A stretch of 64,000 nucleotides of DNA, taken from contig JAJQJQ010000005.1 of assembly GCA_028622995.1 (NCBI GenBank), positions 4,650,001 to 4,714,000 on the forward strand, read 5' to 3'. Source of the DNA: Panagrolaimus kolymaensis. Lineage: Eukaryota; Nematoda; Chromadorea; Rhabditida; Panagrolaimidae. Shown here in pieces: positions 12,887-22,502 of the stretch. A program made the translations under genes and the position numbers. A model generated the notes under the pieces. That model ran no database searches and was not told where the DNA came from. It saw only the letters and a list, made by a program, of their open reading frames with translations. Each line of letters opens with the position of its first letter. Position 1 is the stretch's first letter.

Positions 12887-13464
12887 ACCAGACAAAAGCG
12901 GGTTAATTTTGTTTTATACTTACAAGGGAACATTTTTACATGTCTTTTCTCTGGTAGAAATCTGCCTAGCCCATATTGTTGTACGCATATATTTAAGGCA
13001 TTTGGGAGAATCTTACGTTCCACCGATAAGACAATAAATAGTTATGAGCTCTAAAAGTTTTGTAAAATTTTGTAAAAAAGTTTATAAACCGCAGCAATCC
13101 TTTTCATCTTTAAAGTGTTTGTGGCATAGTGGTTTGCGAACAGGTGTTGTACACCAGCGATCTCGTGTTCGAGGTCGCATGCGTTTTTGTTTTTATTCTA
13201 TCATATTATTTGGTTTTTGCTTTTTTTGTAAATGATATTTTTTTAATGAGTTATTTATATTTCAAAGCATTAAAGATAAAGGTACTAATAGTAAAACACT
13301 TAAAATGACATTGATTTATTATCCATGGATCTTCAATTAAAAATATTTTTAGTATGCAATTATTGAACTTTATTTATTTTATCAAATGCAGCTCGTTTTT
13401 AACACCATTATGAAAGCAAATGAAAAATGGAATTCAACGAAAGTTTCAGATTTTATGGATGGGA
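12887..13464. other. Unique spacer between duplication arm and inverted-repeat element
   Basis: A/T-rich DNA without a convincing gene. It contains the tRNA-like sequence at 13115-13187. Two short plus-strand frames (12780-13037, 13044-13235) have no splice or domain support. Confidence 0.5.
13115..13187 (+). other. Degenerate tRNA-like sequence (tRNA-Thr(TGT)-like remnant or SINE head)
   Basis: A box-A-like TGGCATAGTGG and a TTCGA T-loop sit at exactly tRNA spacing (positions 8 and 54). A seven-base anticodon loop with TGT lies between them, on a stem with one mismatch. A run of five T follows the 3' side, like a Pol III terminator. The T stem and acceptor stem do not pair, so this is not a functional tRNA. 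A decayed tRNA gene or the head of a tRNA-derived SINE is the best guess. Confidence 0.3.
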
Positions 13465-14103
13465 AACAGGGATGGGCGGAAGTGACTTTTCCTTAGACGG
13501 AAGGAACCGGAAACGGAACTAAGGCAGTTCCGTAAAAGCGGAAACGGAAGCGGAAATATAAATTATTTTCTACGGAAGCGGAAACGGAAACGGAAGTGAA
13601 AAAAGGGCGGAATTCCGCGGAAACGGAAGCGGAAACGGAATTTTTTTTTCTTATTAAAATTTGCTTTCTAAAATTTTTCTTTTGAAGTTGGTTTCTTAAT
13701 GCTCAGAGTTTAATATATTGTTTTCTCTTTAAAAAAATACTTTTGGTTAAAGTGAATAACCTAAAACCTCTTAATAAAAAATTCACAAATAAGTTTTTAA
13801 ACTTTTTGATATCATATTATTGTAATTAGTATAGTTTTATGCTCACTCCTATTTGCAATGTATCATAGAAACGAAAAATATACATGTGGTTGCTCTTTGA
13901 ATGCTTATGTTATATTGGTTAATTATTTCTGATTAATTTGAATGAAAGAGATTTTCGAAGTTTTTGACTTCAAAGAAAAATAATTGATGACAATTAACAC
14001 ACAAACAAGCATGTTTGCGGCTTTTTTAGCAACATTTAAACCGTGTAAGTATAAAAATTAGGTATAAAAAAGTTGGTAAATAAAAAAATTCACTAGCTGA
14101 TAA

Positions 14104-14449
14104 AAAACTTACTTGTGAAAAATTCGCTGATTGTGCAAAAGAATATCAAAAAGTCAAAACTTCATCATTGACATCTTTAGATCAAGTTAAAGATTATTAC
14201 AAGTTGCATAAGGTTCTTCTTCAAGGTGTTATCGTTTTAAAAGCTCAAGATTCAATATTCAATGAAACTGTTATCAAAAAGTTCAATCTTTATGGAACTC
14301 AAACTGATCCTATGAATCAATGGTATCTTACTATGGAAAATTTCTATTTTGATTATCTTGAAGGAAAATTATGGACAAAGAAAATGCAAAAACAAGCTGT
14401 TGCACACGAGTGCAAAGATAAAATAAAAGAGAAAACCGCAAAAAAGTAA
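14104..14449 (+). pseudogene. Captured fragment of a cysteine-containing host-type gene
   Basis: An open frame of about 114 codons ends at TAA 14449. It has balanced, protein-like composition (for example LTCEKFADCAKEYQKV, DPMNQWYLTMENFYFDYLEG, AVAHECKDKIKEK) in sharp contrast to the repeats on both sides. No natural start is apparent: the fragment is cut where the left arm ends, so it looks like the 3' exon of a gene. Its cysteine spacing is reminiscent of nematode secreted DUF19/T20D4.11-like domains, but this is only an impression. AATAAA-like signals follow the stop. A cargo exon caught inside a non-autonomous transposon explains the structure best. It could alternatively be a living gene with upstream exons I cannot find. 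Confidence 0.5.
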
Positions 14450-14633
14450 ACGCAAAGAAAATAAAATTTCCCAAAATCGATCAAAAAGTTTTCCAAATGG
14501 GAGTGAAAACATTAAAATTTAATTATGTCCTATGCGAGTTATTTAAAAATTTAAATTTAAAAAATAAATGAGTTTTGTTTTGATAAGCCAATTATATTTT
14601 TATTAGTTTTTTTTTCAATCGTATTTCCCATCA

Positions 14634-14790
14634 GGGACGGGCGGAATTCCGCTTCCGTTTCCGTTTCCGCGGAATTCCGTGGTTTTTTTGCTTCCGTTTC
14701 CGTTTCCGCTTCCGTAAAAAAATATTTAAATTTCCGTTTCCGTTTCCGCTTCCGCTGTAAAAATAGCGGAAATCTTAAACGGAAGTGCTT
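14634..14790 (+). repeat. Extra copy of the CGGAA-rich transposon end
   Basis: Begins CAGGGACGGGCGG, almost the same as the element's outer terminus, and continues with TTCCGTTTCCGCTTCCG iterations. It lies between the two 630 bp arms in the same orientation as the left end. This suggests that two related elements, or a truncated one, were nested or rearranged to form the present structure. Confidence 0.6.
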
Positions 14791-15870
14791 TATTTTTTCA
14801 CAGAAAAATTACAGAAAACTTCACCTTTTGGAGTGAATTTTTTTATTTACCAACTTTTTTATACCTAATTTTTATACTTACACGGTTTAAATGTTGCTAA
14901 AAAAGCCGCAAACATGCTTGTTTGTGTGTTAATTGTCATCAATTATTTTTCTTTGAAGTCAAAAACTTCGAAAATCTCTTTCATTCAAATTAATCAGAAA
15001 TAATTAACCAATATAACATAAGCATTCAAAGAGCAACCACATGTATATTTTTCGTTTCTATGATACATTGCAAATAGGAGTGAGCATAAAACTATACTAA
15101 TTACAATAATATGATATCAAAAAGTTTAAAAACTTATTTGTGAATTTTTTATTAAGAGGTTTTAGGTTATTCACTTTAACCAAAAGTATTTTTTTAAAGA
15201 GAAAACAATATATTAAACTCTGAGCATTAAGAAACCAACTTCAAAAGAAAAATTTTAGAAAGCAAATTTTAATAAGAAAAAAAAATTCCGTTTCCGCTTC
15301 CGTTTCCGCGGAATTCCGCCCTTTTTTCACTTCCGTTTCCGTTTCCGCTTCCGTAGAAAATAATTTATATTTCCGCTTCCGTTTCCGCTTTTACGGAACT
15401 GCCTTAGTTCCGTTTCCGGTTCCTTCCGTCTAAGGAAAAGTCACTTCCGCCCATCCCTGTTTGGAATCCTTCCTAGTAATTTTCATTGTGTTTTCGTCAT
15501 TTCGTCCGTGTCATTTTATTTTTCATTTACACAAAGCAATAATAAAAAAATTTGCATAAATGTGAATGAAAAACTAATTTTTCTTTTCCAAGCGCAATGA
15601 AATAATTTATGTTAATTTTTCATACACAAAAATTCAATAAAAGGCGAACATGGCGAAGAAAAAGTTTCAGATAAATTTTGCAAGCTTGCTCGCAAACGGT
15701 GACCTTAACGCTCTCTCTCTCTTAAAGCTCACACACAAAAACCTGATTTTGCTATTATCAAAAAATTTTTGTTTTGAAGTGTACCATTGGAAACTTTGGC
15801 TATCACATCAGGCTAAGTGGTTTCGACTGCTTTCGGCCGTACATCCCCGGGCAACTGGGACGTCGAACTC

Positions 15871-15878
15871 TATAAAAA
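15871..15878 (+). promoter_or_regulatory. Candidate TATA box of the Helitron Rep-helicase
   Basis: TATAAAAA sits about 100 bases before the ATG at 15980, after a locally GC-richer stretch. This is why I prefer the start at 15980 (MGRKPIKRT) over the in-frame ATG at 15650, which would lie upstream of the promoter. Confidence 0.35.
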
Positions 15879-15979
15879 CTAAAAACAGAGAACACCTTCG
15901 TTCATTTTTTTACTTTTGTTTTAATATTTTTTGTTTTAATATTTTATTTTTTATTTTGTTAACTTATATATTATTTAAT

Positions 15980-18900
15980 ATGGGTAGGAAACCTATCAAA
16001 AGAACTGCTTCGCAAGAAGTTACTCATCAAGCAGAAGTAAAAAGAAAAAAAGCTGATAGAGAAAAAACACGTAGATCCACCATGTCTAAAGATCAAAAAG
16101 AAGATGAAAAAGAGAGGAAGGTAATTGACCGCGCCCTTCAATCTGATGCTAAAAAAGCTCTTGAAAATAAAGCCGCACGTAGTCGTATGCAAATCATAAA
16201 TGCAAATTTAACAGATGCCCTAATTGCAGAAAGAAACCAACAAAATAAAACTGCCATGAGAAATAAACGTCGCCCGAAAAACCAATTAACAGCAGGAGGT
16301 AAAGAAATTGATGACACTACTCAACCACATTATCTTGGCCCAATGAATTTGGAATGTACCCATTGCGGCTCCAAGCATTTTGAAAGTGAAAAAGTTAGCA
16401 ATAAAGGTTTATCATTTAGCTTATGTTGTCAACATGGAAGTAGCTTAAGCTTATCAACTGAACTTCCTTATCCAGAAGAACTCAAAAAACTATTTGATAT
16501 TAAAGAATTTAGAGACAAAATTAGACCTTATAACAGTGCGCATGCTTTTGCTTCGTTTAATGCAAATATTATTAATTTTGGAATAAATCGTCCTGGACCT
16601 TATTCTTTCGTTGTTCAAGGCCAAGTTTATAACCAAATCAATACTGCTTTAAGAAACGCTGAAAACGAAAATAAATCATACGGTCAATTGTATTTCACCG
16701 ATCCACTTGAAGCTGCGGAAACACGTTTACAAACATTTTCACAGCTTAACCCCGAAATCACTAAAATTTTGTCGGTTACTTTGAGTCGAATAAATTGTCA
16801 TGCCCAAGCTTTTAAAATGATGTATGAACAATATGAAACGCAACAAACTTTGGCTGCGCAAAATGGAACTGAACCTTTAAATTTATCATTGCATTTTAGC
16901 CTTAAAAAGGGAGTCGATCCTCGGAGATTCAATTTACAAACATCCAATGAAGTTGCTGCCGTTTTTGCCACAGCCGATGATGGTGAAGTTCCCGATTCAT
17001 ATGTTACTATTTACGATAAAGAAGGCCGTCATTTAAAAACTGTAAATGCGTTGGATAAAAACGTTGAACCATGGCTTTACCCCATTTTCTTCCCTCATGG
17101 ACAACCAATTTGGCATCACGAAATGAAAAAACTTTTTAGTAAGAAAAATGAAGGGTTAACTCGCGGAGCTTACGCTAAATTTAAAATTTCTATTCGAAAC
17201 GGAGAATTCAATGCAATTTTACATGGTGGTAGACTTTTTCAGCAATGGTTAGTTGATACGGCTTTAAAAATAATTAAAGAAAGGGTCGAATACCTTAGAA
17301 AAAATCAAAATAAAATTTATCGAGACAGTTATGCCAATATTGATGCATTCATGAAAAAACACCAAATTGATAATAATGCAAACTCTGTTGGAACTAAAAT
17401 AATTTTGCCATCCACTCATACAGGATCTCCCCGTTATATGGAACAAGTCTATCAGGATGCAATGGCAATTGTGAGAAGGCTGGGAAAACCTGATTTATTT
17501 GTAACAATGACTTGCAACCCAAACTGGCCAGAAATTGCTGAAAATCTTTTCCCTGGACAAACACCTGCTGATCGACCAGATTTGATTGCAAGAGTTTTCA
17601 AACAGAAGTTAAACTTCGTTATTGATTTGATCGAGAAAAAAGGCTATTTTGGTAGTTGCAAAGCTTATTTTATACTATTGAATTTCAAAAACGAGGCCTC
17701 TCCCATGCGCATCTCTTGGTTACTTTGGAAGGAGATTACAAAATGCGAACTGCTGAAGTTATCAACCGTTACATTAGTGCGCAATTGCCAGATCAAGAAA
17801 AATTTCCAAATTTATTTAATTTAGTTTCCGCTCACATGATACATGGGCCATGCGGTTTTCGATGTGAAAAAGATGGAAAATGTTCTAAAGGGTTCCCTAA
17901 AAATTTTCAAGAAGAAACAACTCTCGATGAAGATGCATATCCAACATATGCAAGACCTGATAACAGAAGGTCCTTTACAAAAAATTCTGGATTTGTCGTT
18001 GATAATCAATATGTTGTTCCACATTGCCCTAATCTCCTACTTTTAATGAATTGTCACATCAATGTCGAAGTTGTTTCATCCATAAAAGCAGTAAAATATT
18101 TGTACAAATACATTTTTAAAGGTCATGATGCAGCTGCTATTAAAATTGTTGATGGTGTTGTTCAATATGACGAATGTGAATCATTTTTAAATAGTCGATA
18201 TATGGGAGCAGCCGAAGCAGCTTGGAGAATTTTCAAATTTGAACTTCATGGTAAAAGTCACTCTATTACCCGACTTCCTCTTCATTTACCAAATGATCAA
18301 AGTGTTAATTTTATAGATGCAGAAAACATTGACGGAATACAAGCAGCTTTGGATAAAAAAACAATGTTAATGGATTATTTTGAACTGAATAAACGGGATC
18401 CTAAAGCAAGAGACTATTTTTATGGTGAAATACCTGAACATTTTACTTGGGCTAAAAATAAAAACACAAATAAATTTCAATGGAATACACGTAAAGGTGC
18501 TTTCAATAACCTCGGAAGAATGTACACCGTTTCTCCCACAAATCAAGAACTATTCCATCTTCGAATCCTTTCAAATCATGTTAAAGGAGCCATAAGTTTT
18601 GACGAATTAAAAACTGTCGATGAAAAAATTTGCCAAACTTTTACAGAAGCTTGCTTGGAATTGGGTTTGGTCCAAGACGATAAAGAATGGTATCGAGTTC
18701 TTTCAGAAGCCAGTGTTTCATTACTGCCATACCAAATGCGATCATTATTTGTACGCCTTTTAATCCATTGCTCACCATTAGCGCCTGATAACCTTTGGGA
18801 AGAATTTAAAGAAGACATGTCTGAAGATTTTGCAATAACAATGCCTATGGAAATTGCTATTCAAAAAGCTTATCGTGAAATTATCAGGTTATTAGAAAAT

Positions 18901-20378
18901 GAAGATAAAAGTATATCAGATTTCCCCACAATGAATCAAAATATCATTTTGATGAAGAATATGACGGTTATGATTCTTCATTTGATCAAGCTATCGGTGA
19001 ACAAATGTTTGCTGCAATGAACGACAAACAAAAAGAAATCGTTAATAAAGTTTTAAATGCAAGCGAAAATTTTAATGAAACTTCCCAAAAACTTTATTAT
19101 CTCGACGGCCCTAGAGGATCCGGCAAAACATATGTTTACAAAGCATTATGGCATTTATTGAGATCTAAAGGTAAAAAAGTTCAAACTATGGCTTTTACTG
19201 GCATTGCAGCAATATTATTACCAGGTGGGAAAACTGTACATAAAACAATAGGGTTGCCTGTTCCACTTTATTCAGATTCAAATACAATTTTAACCCCAAA
19301 AACAAAGCAAGCCGAAAATTTAAAAAACACAGATGTTTTTATTTGCGATGAAACACCAATGGCGCCACGTTATGCTTTTGAAATTATGGATCGAACATTG
19401 CGAGATTTTACCAAAATTGACGAACCATTTGGTGGTAAAATTGTTATACTTGGTGGTGACTTTCGTCAATTATTACCAGTTAGAAAAAATGGCACTCGCT
19501 CAGAATGTGTTAACCTATCGATAAAATTTAGTGAAGTTTGGAAAAAATTTGAGCAATTTAAATTAAATCAAAACATGCGTGCTGATCCAGAAGAAACTTA
19601 TTTTGCGAACTATTTGTTACAAATTGGAGAAGGCACAATTAACGATGAAAATGACAATTTTGAAGTACCTACCGATTTTATTACTGAAAACGATTTAGTC
19701 GAAGAAGTTTACGGTAATTTAATTAGACAAAATCGTTTTAATGATGTTTCAAATTCAGCTATTCTTTCAGCTCGCAATGCTGATGTTGATGAATTGAAAA
19801 ATGACGTAGTCGCAATGTTACCCGCAGAAGGTGAAAAAATATACAGTAGCATCGATTCGGCAATTGAAGGTGAAGCTTTGCAAGAACTTCTAACCCAAGA
19901 GTATTTAAACAACTTAAACCCTCCATCATTACCACCACATGAACTGCGTCTACGAAAAAATACAGTAATTATGCTCATTCGAAATCTAAGTCAAGCTGAA
20001 GGTTTGTGCAATGGAACAAGACTTTTGGTTATTGGATTAATGAACAACACTTTACAATGTAAAATTTTAACTGGCGATAAAAAAGGAGATGTTGTTATGT
20101 TACATCGTATACTTCTTTATAATGAAGAAAACTATCCCTTCACATTGGCTCGAAGACAATTCCCAGTTAAAATTGCTTTTGCTATGACCATTAATAAAAG
20201 CCAAGGTCAAACTTTCGAAATGGTTGGCATTGATTTAAGAAAAGACGTATTTAATCACGGCCAAATGTATGTTGCATGTTCACGAGTAAAACGTTGGTCA
20301 GCATTAAAAATATATTTAGGACAACAGCGGCTTAATAATAAAGTAAAAAACTATGTTTACAGTGAAATCATCAACTAA
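15980..20378 (+). pseudogene. Helitron Rep-helicase (HUH nuclease plus PIF1 helicase), two frameshifts
   Basis: Three consecutive open segments in different frames (to about 17680, about 17660-18945 and about 18940-20378) together match a Helitron replicase. Segment 1 has a lysine-rich N-terminus, a zinc-knuckle-like CTHC...CC.H cluster and Helitron-like N-domain sequence. Segment 2 begins IEFQKRGLSHAHLLV, where HAH is the HUH metal site. It later has KYLYKYIFKG, the paired catalytic tyrosines. Segment 3 is a PIF1-type helicase: Walker A GPRGSGKT, a CDE acidic motif, GGDFRQLLPV, and near the C-terminus MTINKSQGQTF and YVACSRV. Frame changes near 17640-17690 and 18915-18950 each fit loss of one base. 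All catalytic motifs survive, so decay is recent (or the breaks are assembly errors). The start at 15980 follows a TATA box. Confidence 0.9.
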
Positions 20379-20460
20379 TATATGTAATAATTTAACCTTT
20401 ATACGATAAAATTTTTAATTTTAACACTTTCTAATGTTTACCAATAACCCTTCGTCGAAA

Positions 20461-20489
20461 TCGCCTTCGGGCGACCCCAGCTGCGGGGT
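20461..20489 (+). other. Pair of GC-rich hairpins after the helicase gene
   Basis: Two small inverted repeats abut: TCGCC-TTCG-GGCGA, whose loop is the very stable UUCG tetraloop in RNA, and ACCCC-AGCTGC-GGGGT. They lie about 80 bases past the helicase stop in A/T-rich DNA. They could stabilise or end the transcript, or be a remnant of another Helitron terminus. No CTRR end follows directly. Confidence 0.45.
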
Positions 20490-20657
20490 GATGCAGCTTT
20501 TCAATGTTGTTTACTAATCATCAAAGGTAAGTTATTTTTTATATTTTCAATACTAATAAGATTTTTTAGAATCAAAACTTCAAATAAAAAAATTTAAAAA
20601 ACCAAAAAAAAAGAAACAAAAACAAAATATCAAAAAAAAATATTACAACTTCAAAGT

Positions 20658-21540
20658 GGTCGAATTTTATCAATTGCTTATAAAATTACTTCAAATTACA
20701 ACGTGGTCGAATCTAACAACTATGGTGATTCATTTTTTCGTTTGAATTGTTATAAACGCCTCAATTTTAGCTCAATCTCAATAACAAGTCTTTTCAACGT
20801 GGTCGAAATTTATGAAATATTTATAAAATTATATCAAGTTACAATGTGTTCAAACTCATTAACTATGGTGATTCTTTTTTTCTTTATGAATAGTCAATAA
20901 CATCCTCATTTTAGCTCAAACTCAACAAGTGTTTTCAGCGTGGTCGAATGTAACGCGTATTACTAGCGTTACCAACGACGGATGCACGCGAGTATAAATA
21001 GCAGCCGCGATGCAAGATTAGGCAGTCATTGGTTGAGGCTAAAGCAGGCAGCGGTCGCAAGATCGCTGGCTCTCATTTTATTATTGTTTGTGAAATTATC
21101 TATTTATGCATGTAAAGGTTCAATAAAAGGATTAGTTGTACTCATATTATATTAACCGGGCACAGTAGCATGTAACGCTACACGAATTTTATGAAATGCT
21201 TCAAGAACTTCATCAAAATACAAAGTGGTCAATTTCAATAACTATGGTGATTCGTTTTTTCTTTGATTTGTTATAAACGTTAGCATTTTAGCTCAATCTC
21301 AATATCAAGTCTTTTTAACGTGGTCGAAATTTATGAAATCCTTATAAAACTCCATCAAATTCCATTGCGGTTTAATTCAATAACTATGGTGAATTTTTTT
21401 TTCTTTGATCTGTTATAAACATCCGCATTTTAGGTCAATATCAACACTTTTCAAAATGGCCGAATATTGTGGAATGCTCAACAAAATTATAAAATTACTA
21501 CGTGGTCGAATTCAATTACTATGGTGTTGTTTTGAAACAT
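20658..21540 (+). repeat. Degenerate ~141 bp tandem repeat, about five copies
   Basis: The phrase AACTATGGTGATT recurs near 20719, 20861, 21241, 21382 and 21517 (last copy diverged). Spacing is 142, 380, 141 and 136 bases. The long gap is accounted for by the 234 bp solo LTR. Each unit also holds two GTGGTCGAA phrases and a TTATAAACG...CATTTTAGCTCAAT block. The array lies in the Helitron between the helicase and the 3' end. Subterminal tandem repeats are known in some Helitrons. Confidence 0.75.
20949..21182 (+). mobile_element. Solo LTR of a retrotransposon
   Basis: A 234 bp unit begins TGTAACGCG and ends GTAACGCTACA (TG...CA ends). It is flanked on both sides by CGAA, a 4-bp target duplication at 20945-20948 and 21183-21186. 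Inside are a TATA box (GAGTATAAATAGC) and an AATAAA polyadenylation signal in LTR order. GC-rich sequence in the first half differs from its surroundings. Removing it and one CGAA restores the phase of the 141 bp tandem repeat. Internal genes are absent, as expected after LTR-LTR recombination. The family (gypsy, BEL or other) cannot be told from the LTR alone. Confidence 0.8.
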
Positions 21541-21714
21541 TTTTAAACAATTGAAAAAGCCTTTGAAACTTCATTCATATGCCTTATATCCACATTGATT
21601 ATCCATTAAGAACTACAAGCCTTTGTTCATTTTTTTTTGTATAGTTGTATTATTTATTGTATGTAAAATGTTGCAATAAAATTTAATAAAAATCATTTCA
21701 AAAACATGTTGCCG

Positions 21715-21742
21715 GCGGCCCGAAGGGCCGCGTAGAGCCTAG
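21715..21742 (+). other. Helitron 3' terminus
   Basis: A hairpin with stem GCGGCCC/GGGCCGC and GAA loop (21715-21731) is followed by seven bases and CTAG (21739-21742), with T as the next base. This matches the Helitron rule of a GC-rich hairpin about 10 bases before a CTRR end, inserted at an A|T site. Confidence 0.8.
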
Positions 21743-22344
21743 TAATAATTAAATACGCTTATATTTACAAGCAAAAATTTCATAAAAGCACATAAAAAAG
21801 CTTTTTCTAAAACTTCAAATACACAATTTGGTTTTGTTCCAACGTTTTGATTTTTATTTCCAGCCAAAATGGTGTTGCAAAAAAATTAAATTGTAATACT
21901 TTTATTTAATATTGGGATCATTTTTTTTTCGAGTTTAGCTTTTCTTTTTGTTGTAGTAATGCTATCTTAGTACATAAAGGTATCCAAAACCCATGCATGA
22001 AAATCACGACTATTGGATGGTTGTGTGGATTATTTTCATTTTCAAATTATTCTCTTTTCATCGGTAAACTAAATTTAATTGATGCTTTTAAACTTGGAAT
22101 GTTTGCTCCAATGCTTTTATTGTATGGTGTATTTTTATTTTCTGTTTTTGGTTCTGTTATTAAACGAGGAATTGCAACAATTATGATGAAAAAATATTCT
22201 CATTATATTTTTAAAAGCGTTGTTATTTGCTTATATTTGGTAATAAACTACAAACACAAAGATATTCTTTAATGACCCTAAACTGTTGCAGTTAATCCTT
22301 CGAATTTTATAATTAATTGCTTATTATCGCTTTAATTATCTAAA
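21743..22344. other. Spacer with a degenerate direct repeat and a small membrane-protein-like frame
   Basis: A block near 21800-21890 (CTAAAACTTCA...GGTTTTGTTC...AAAATGGTGTTGCAA) recurs in the same orientation near 22403-22480 with moderate divergence. The sequence between the copies holds an open frame (about 21967-22272). The repeat pair suggests a decayed duplication or element, type unknown. Confidence 0.45.
21967..22272 (+). pseudogene. Possible membrane-protein gene fragment
   Basis: An open frame that contains ATG 21997 also extends upstream of it. It encodes about 100 residues with several hydrophobic stretches (for example IGWLCGLFSFSNYSL, FAPMLLLYGVFLFSVFGSVI, VVICLYLVINY) and stops at 22272. 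Composition is more protein-like than the surroundings, but no family is recognised. No clear start or splice sites were seen. It may be a leftover exon within repeated DNA. Confidence 0.25.
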
Positions 22345-22401
22345 CAGGGATGTCCGATCCGATCCGATCCGAACATGTTCGGATCGGATCGGACATCCCT
22401 G
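22345..22401. mobile_element. Miniature hAT element, 57 bp, with perfect 8-bp target duplication
   Basis: Starts CAGGGATGTCCGATCC and ends with its reverse complement. The whole unit is nearly one palindrome built from iterated GATCC/GGATC around a central ACATGT. TATCTAAA flanks it on both sides (22337-22344 and 22402-22409). An 8-bp duplication with CAGGG...CCCTG ends is diagnostic of hAT transposition. At 57 bp it is about the minimum size for a mobilised element. Confidence 0.9.
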
Positions 22402-22502
22402 TATCTAAAACTTCACATACATAATTGGATTTTGTTCTAACACTTTTTTTTCTTCGTTTTTAGCGAAAATGGTGTTGCAAGTTAATGAAATTGTAAAATT
22501 CC

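Larger units (their letters stand above)
13465..15462. mobile_element. 2 kb inverted-repeat element with hAT-like ends, carrying a gene fragment
   Basis: Arms of about 630 bp (13465-14094 and 14832-15462) are near-perfect reverse complements. The outer ends read CAGGGATGGGCGG and CCGCCCATCCCTG, resembling CAGGG...CCCTG termini of hAT elements. Just inside each end is a block of iterated CGGAAA/CGGAAG units. The eight flanking bases on the two sides match at only five positions, so a target duplication is not proven. The ~740 bp between the arms contains a protein-coding fragment (14104-14449) and a third copy of the CGGAA-rich end (from 14634). No transposase is present. Confidence 0.75.
15650..21742 (+). 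mobile_element. Helitron (rolling-circle transposon), degraded; 5' end not resolved
   Basis: Defined by a Rep-helicase coding region (15980-20378) and a canonical 3' end at 21715-21742 (GC-rich hairpin, seven bases, CTAG, then host T). Helitrons have no terminal inverted repeats and no target duplication, and the 5' TC end could not be placed. It lies somewhere between about 15463 and 15980, so the start given is only nominal. Between the helicase and the 3' end lie a tandem repeat and a nested solo LTR. Confidence 0.75.

Noticed and set aside
15650..15979. N-terminal extension of the Helitron protein from the ATG at 15650
   Set aside because: The extra 110 residues are unlike Helitron N-termini, include a hydrophobic low-complexity run and lie over a TATA box. 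The start at 15980 is better.
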